This document shows positions 63,432 through 64,000 of a stretch of 64,000 nt of DNA, one piece after another. The translations under genes and the position numbers were made by a program. This stretch comes from Alterisphingorhabdus sp051668705. Lineage in GTDB: Bacteria > Pseudomonadota > Alphaproteobacteria > Sphingomonadales > Sphingomonadaceae. The DNA is taken from NCBI RefSeq assembly GCF_051668705.1, contig NZ_CP196351.1:2604001-2668000 (forward strand). The letters are read 5' to 3'. Position 1 is the stretch's first letter, and the number at the start of each line of letters is the position of its first letter. The notes under the pieces were generated by a model. The model had not been told where the DNA came from, made no database searches, and saw only the letters and a list, made by a program, of their open reading frames with translations.

Positions 63432-63867
63432 AGAATCCACACCACCAATGACAGCATTGGATCAAGTTGAAGTGCCTTGCATAAAAACACTTCGCGACAA
63501 GACCCATCTCGACAGCCGTCACGGCTATTTGATGTGAATGATAATATCTCAGCCAGATATTCTAACATAACACCCCTTGGGAGAGGTGCTATGGTGCAGC
63601 ACAACAATGTTGTACTGCTATGCACATATATTATGTGCATGATGAATGTGTGCCATGATCAAGATAAATCTTGTCATGCCACGGCATCGATTAAAAAAAC
63701 CCATTTACAATGTCAAAGAAGCGAACCAAATCGTTCGAGAAGGTTCGCACATCCGGTTTGAGCCGGAATAGAATGTCTTCATTCTTGGAGAAGAATAGCA
63801 ATGAGCGAGAATGACCTAGTGTCGTCCTCAAACAAATTGCTATGATGTTATATAACCACTAATAAGA
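63432..63867 (-). other. Spacer between tRNA-Ala and 23S rRNA
   Basis: 436 bases without a gene. On the minus strand it carries a boxA-like element (63711-63722), AT-rich inverted segments around 63590-63660 (for example GTTGTGCTGC facing GCAGCACAAC-like sequence), and the processing stem region next to 23S. I see no protein-coding frame of note. Confidence 0.6.
63711..63722 (-). promoter_or_regulatory. boxA-like antitermination element
   Basis: GCTTCTTTGACA on the minus strand, followed by TTGT, resembles the boxA consensus TGCTCTTTAACA used by the NusB/NusE antitermination complex. It lies in the spacer between tRNA-Ala and 23S, as in other bacterial rRNA operons. Confidence 0.5.
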
Positions 63868-63943
63868 TGGTGGAGCCTATCGGGATCGAACCGATGACCC
63901 CCTGCTTGCAAAGCAGGTGCTCTCCCAGCTGAGCTAAGGCCCC
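63868..63943 (-). tRNA. tRNA-Ala (TGC)
   Basis: 76 bases with encoded CCA. The anticodon is TGC (complement of plus 63908-63910). The acceptor stem GGGGCCT/AGGCTCC contains the G3-U70 wobble pair that identifies alanine tRNAs. It lies in the 16S-23S spacer next to tRNA-Ile. Confidence 0.96.
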
Positions 63944-63964
63944 CTATCTGGTATCTGATAATCA

Positions 63965-64000
63965 TGGTGGGCCGAGGAGGATTTGAACCTCCGACCTCAC
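63965..64000 (-). tRNA. tRNA-Ile (GAT expected), 3' part, cut by the window edge
   Basis: Only the variable region, T arm, acceptor 3' strand and CCA are visible (minus strand GGAGGTTCAAATCC then TCCTCGGCCCACCA). The anticodon lies outside. Identity as tRNA-Ile comes from the sequence form and from its position before tRNA-Ala in the rRNA spacer. Confidence 0.85.

Overview
The window reads as chromosomal DNA of a sphingomonad (Alphaproteobacteria, order Sphingomonadales), probably a marine, moderate-GC relative of Sphingorhabdus or Parasphingorhabdus. The reasons are a serine palmitoyltransferase next to its own acyl carrier protein, several secreted protein families typical of sphingomonads, a DUF4167 gene after prfA-prmC, a TonB-receptor starch locus, and an rRNA operon ordered (16S)-tRNA-Ile-tRNA-Ala-23S-5S-tRNA-fMet. 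Genus is inference; no 16S sequence is present. No insertion sequence, prophage or CRISPR array was seen.

Layout. 0-2.7 kb: end of an OmpA-type gene, a one-helix miniprotein, a membrane-anchored helix-hairpin-helix protein, an SDR, and a TonB-C-domain gene apparently split by an in-frame stop. 2.8-7.2 kb: etfB-etfA, sucC and ppa. 7.2-14.1 kb: an M61 peptidase, then hisS-prfA-prmC and DUF4167. 14.2-17.4 kb: two tandem DUF4139 proteins. 17.5-21.6 kb: small membrane and secreted proteins, thpR, a BI-1 family protein, and a candidate small RNA carrying anti-Shine-Dalgarno sequence.

21.8-37.6 kb is the richest part. obgE is followed by a CerR-like epimerase, an AcpR-like ACP and serine palmitoyltransferase. 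Next come purU, an enoyl-CoA hydratase, a hydrolase-OsmC fusion, a DUF2141/lipid kinase/nucleotidyltransferase-like operon, LptF-LptG, a flippase, a desaturase and a GNAT-fold protein of the type reported as bacterial ceramide synthase. Together these could make, modify and export ceramide-based lipids, which replace lipopolysaccharide in sphingomonads.

37.6-48.4 kb: a GbsR-type repressor with two matching 20-bp inverted repeats, glpD, tspO, a type II NADH dehydrogenase-like flavoprotein, an SDR, a metallo-beta-lactamase-fold protein, a 1098-residue BNR/sortilin-like secreted protein and a PepSY protein. 48.4-59.9 kb: a starch/maltodextrin locus (GH97, two GH13 enzymes, TonB receptor, LacI regulator, sugar MFS transporter) with a 14-bp palindromic operator candidate. 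60.1-64.0 kb: an rRNA operon on the minus strand that continues beyond the window.
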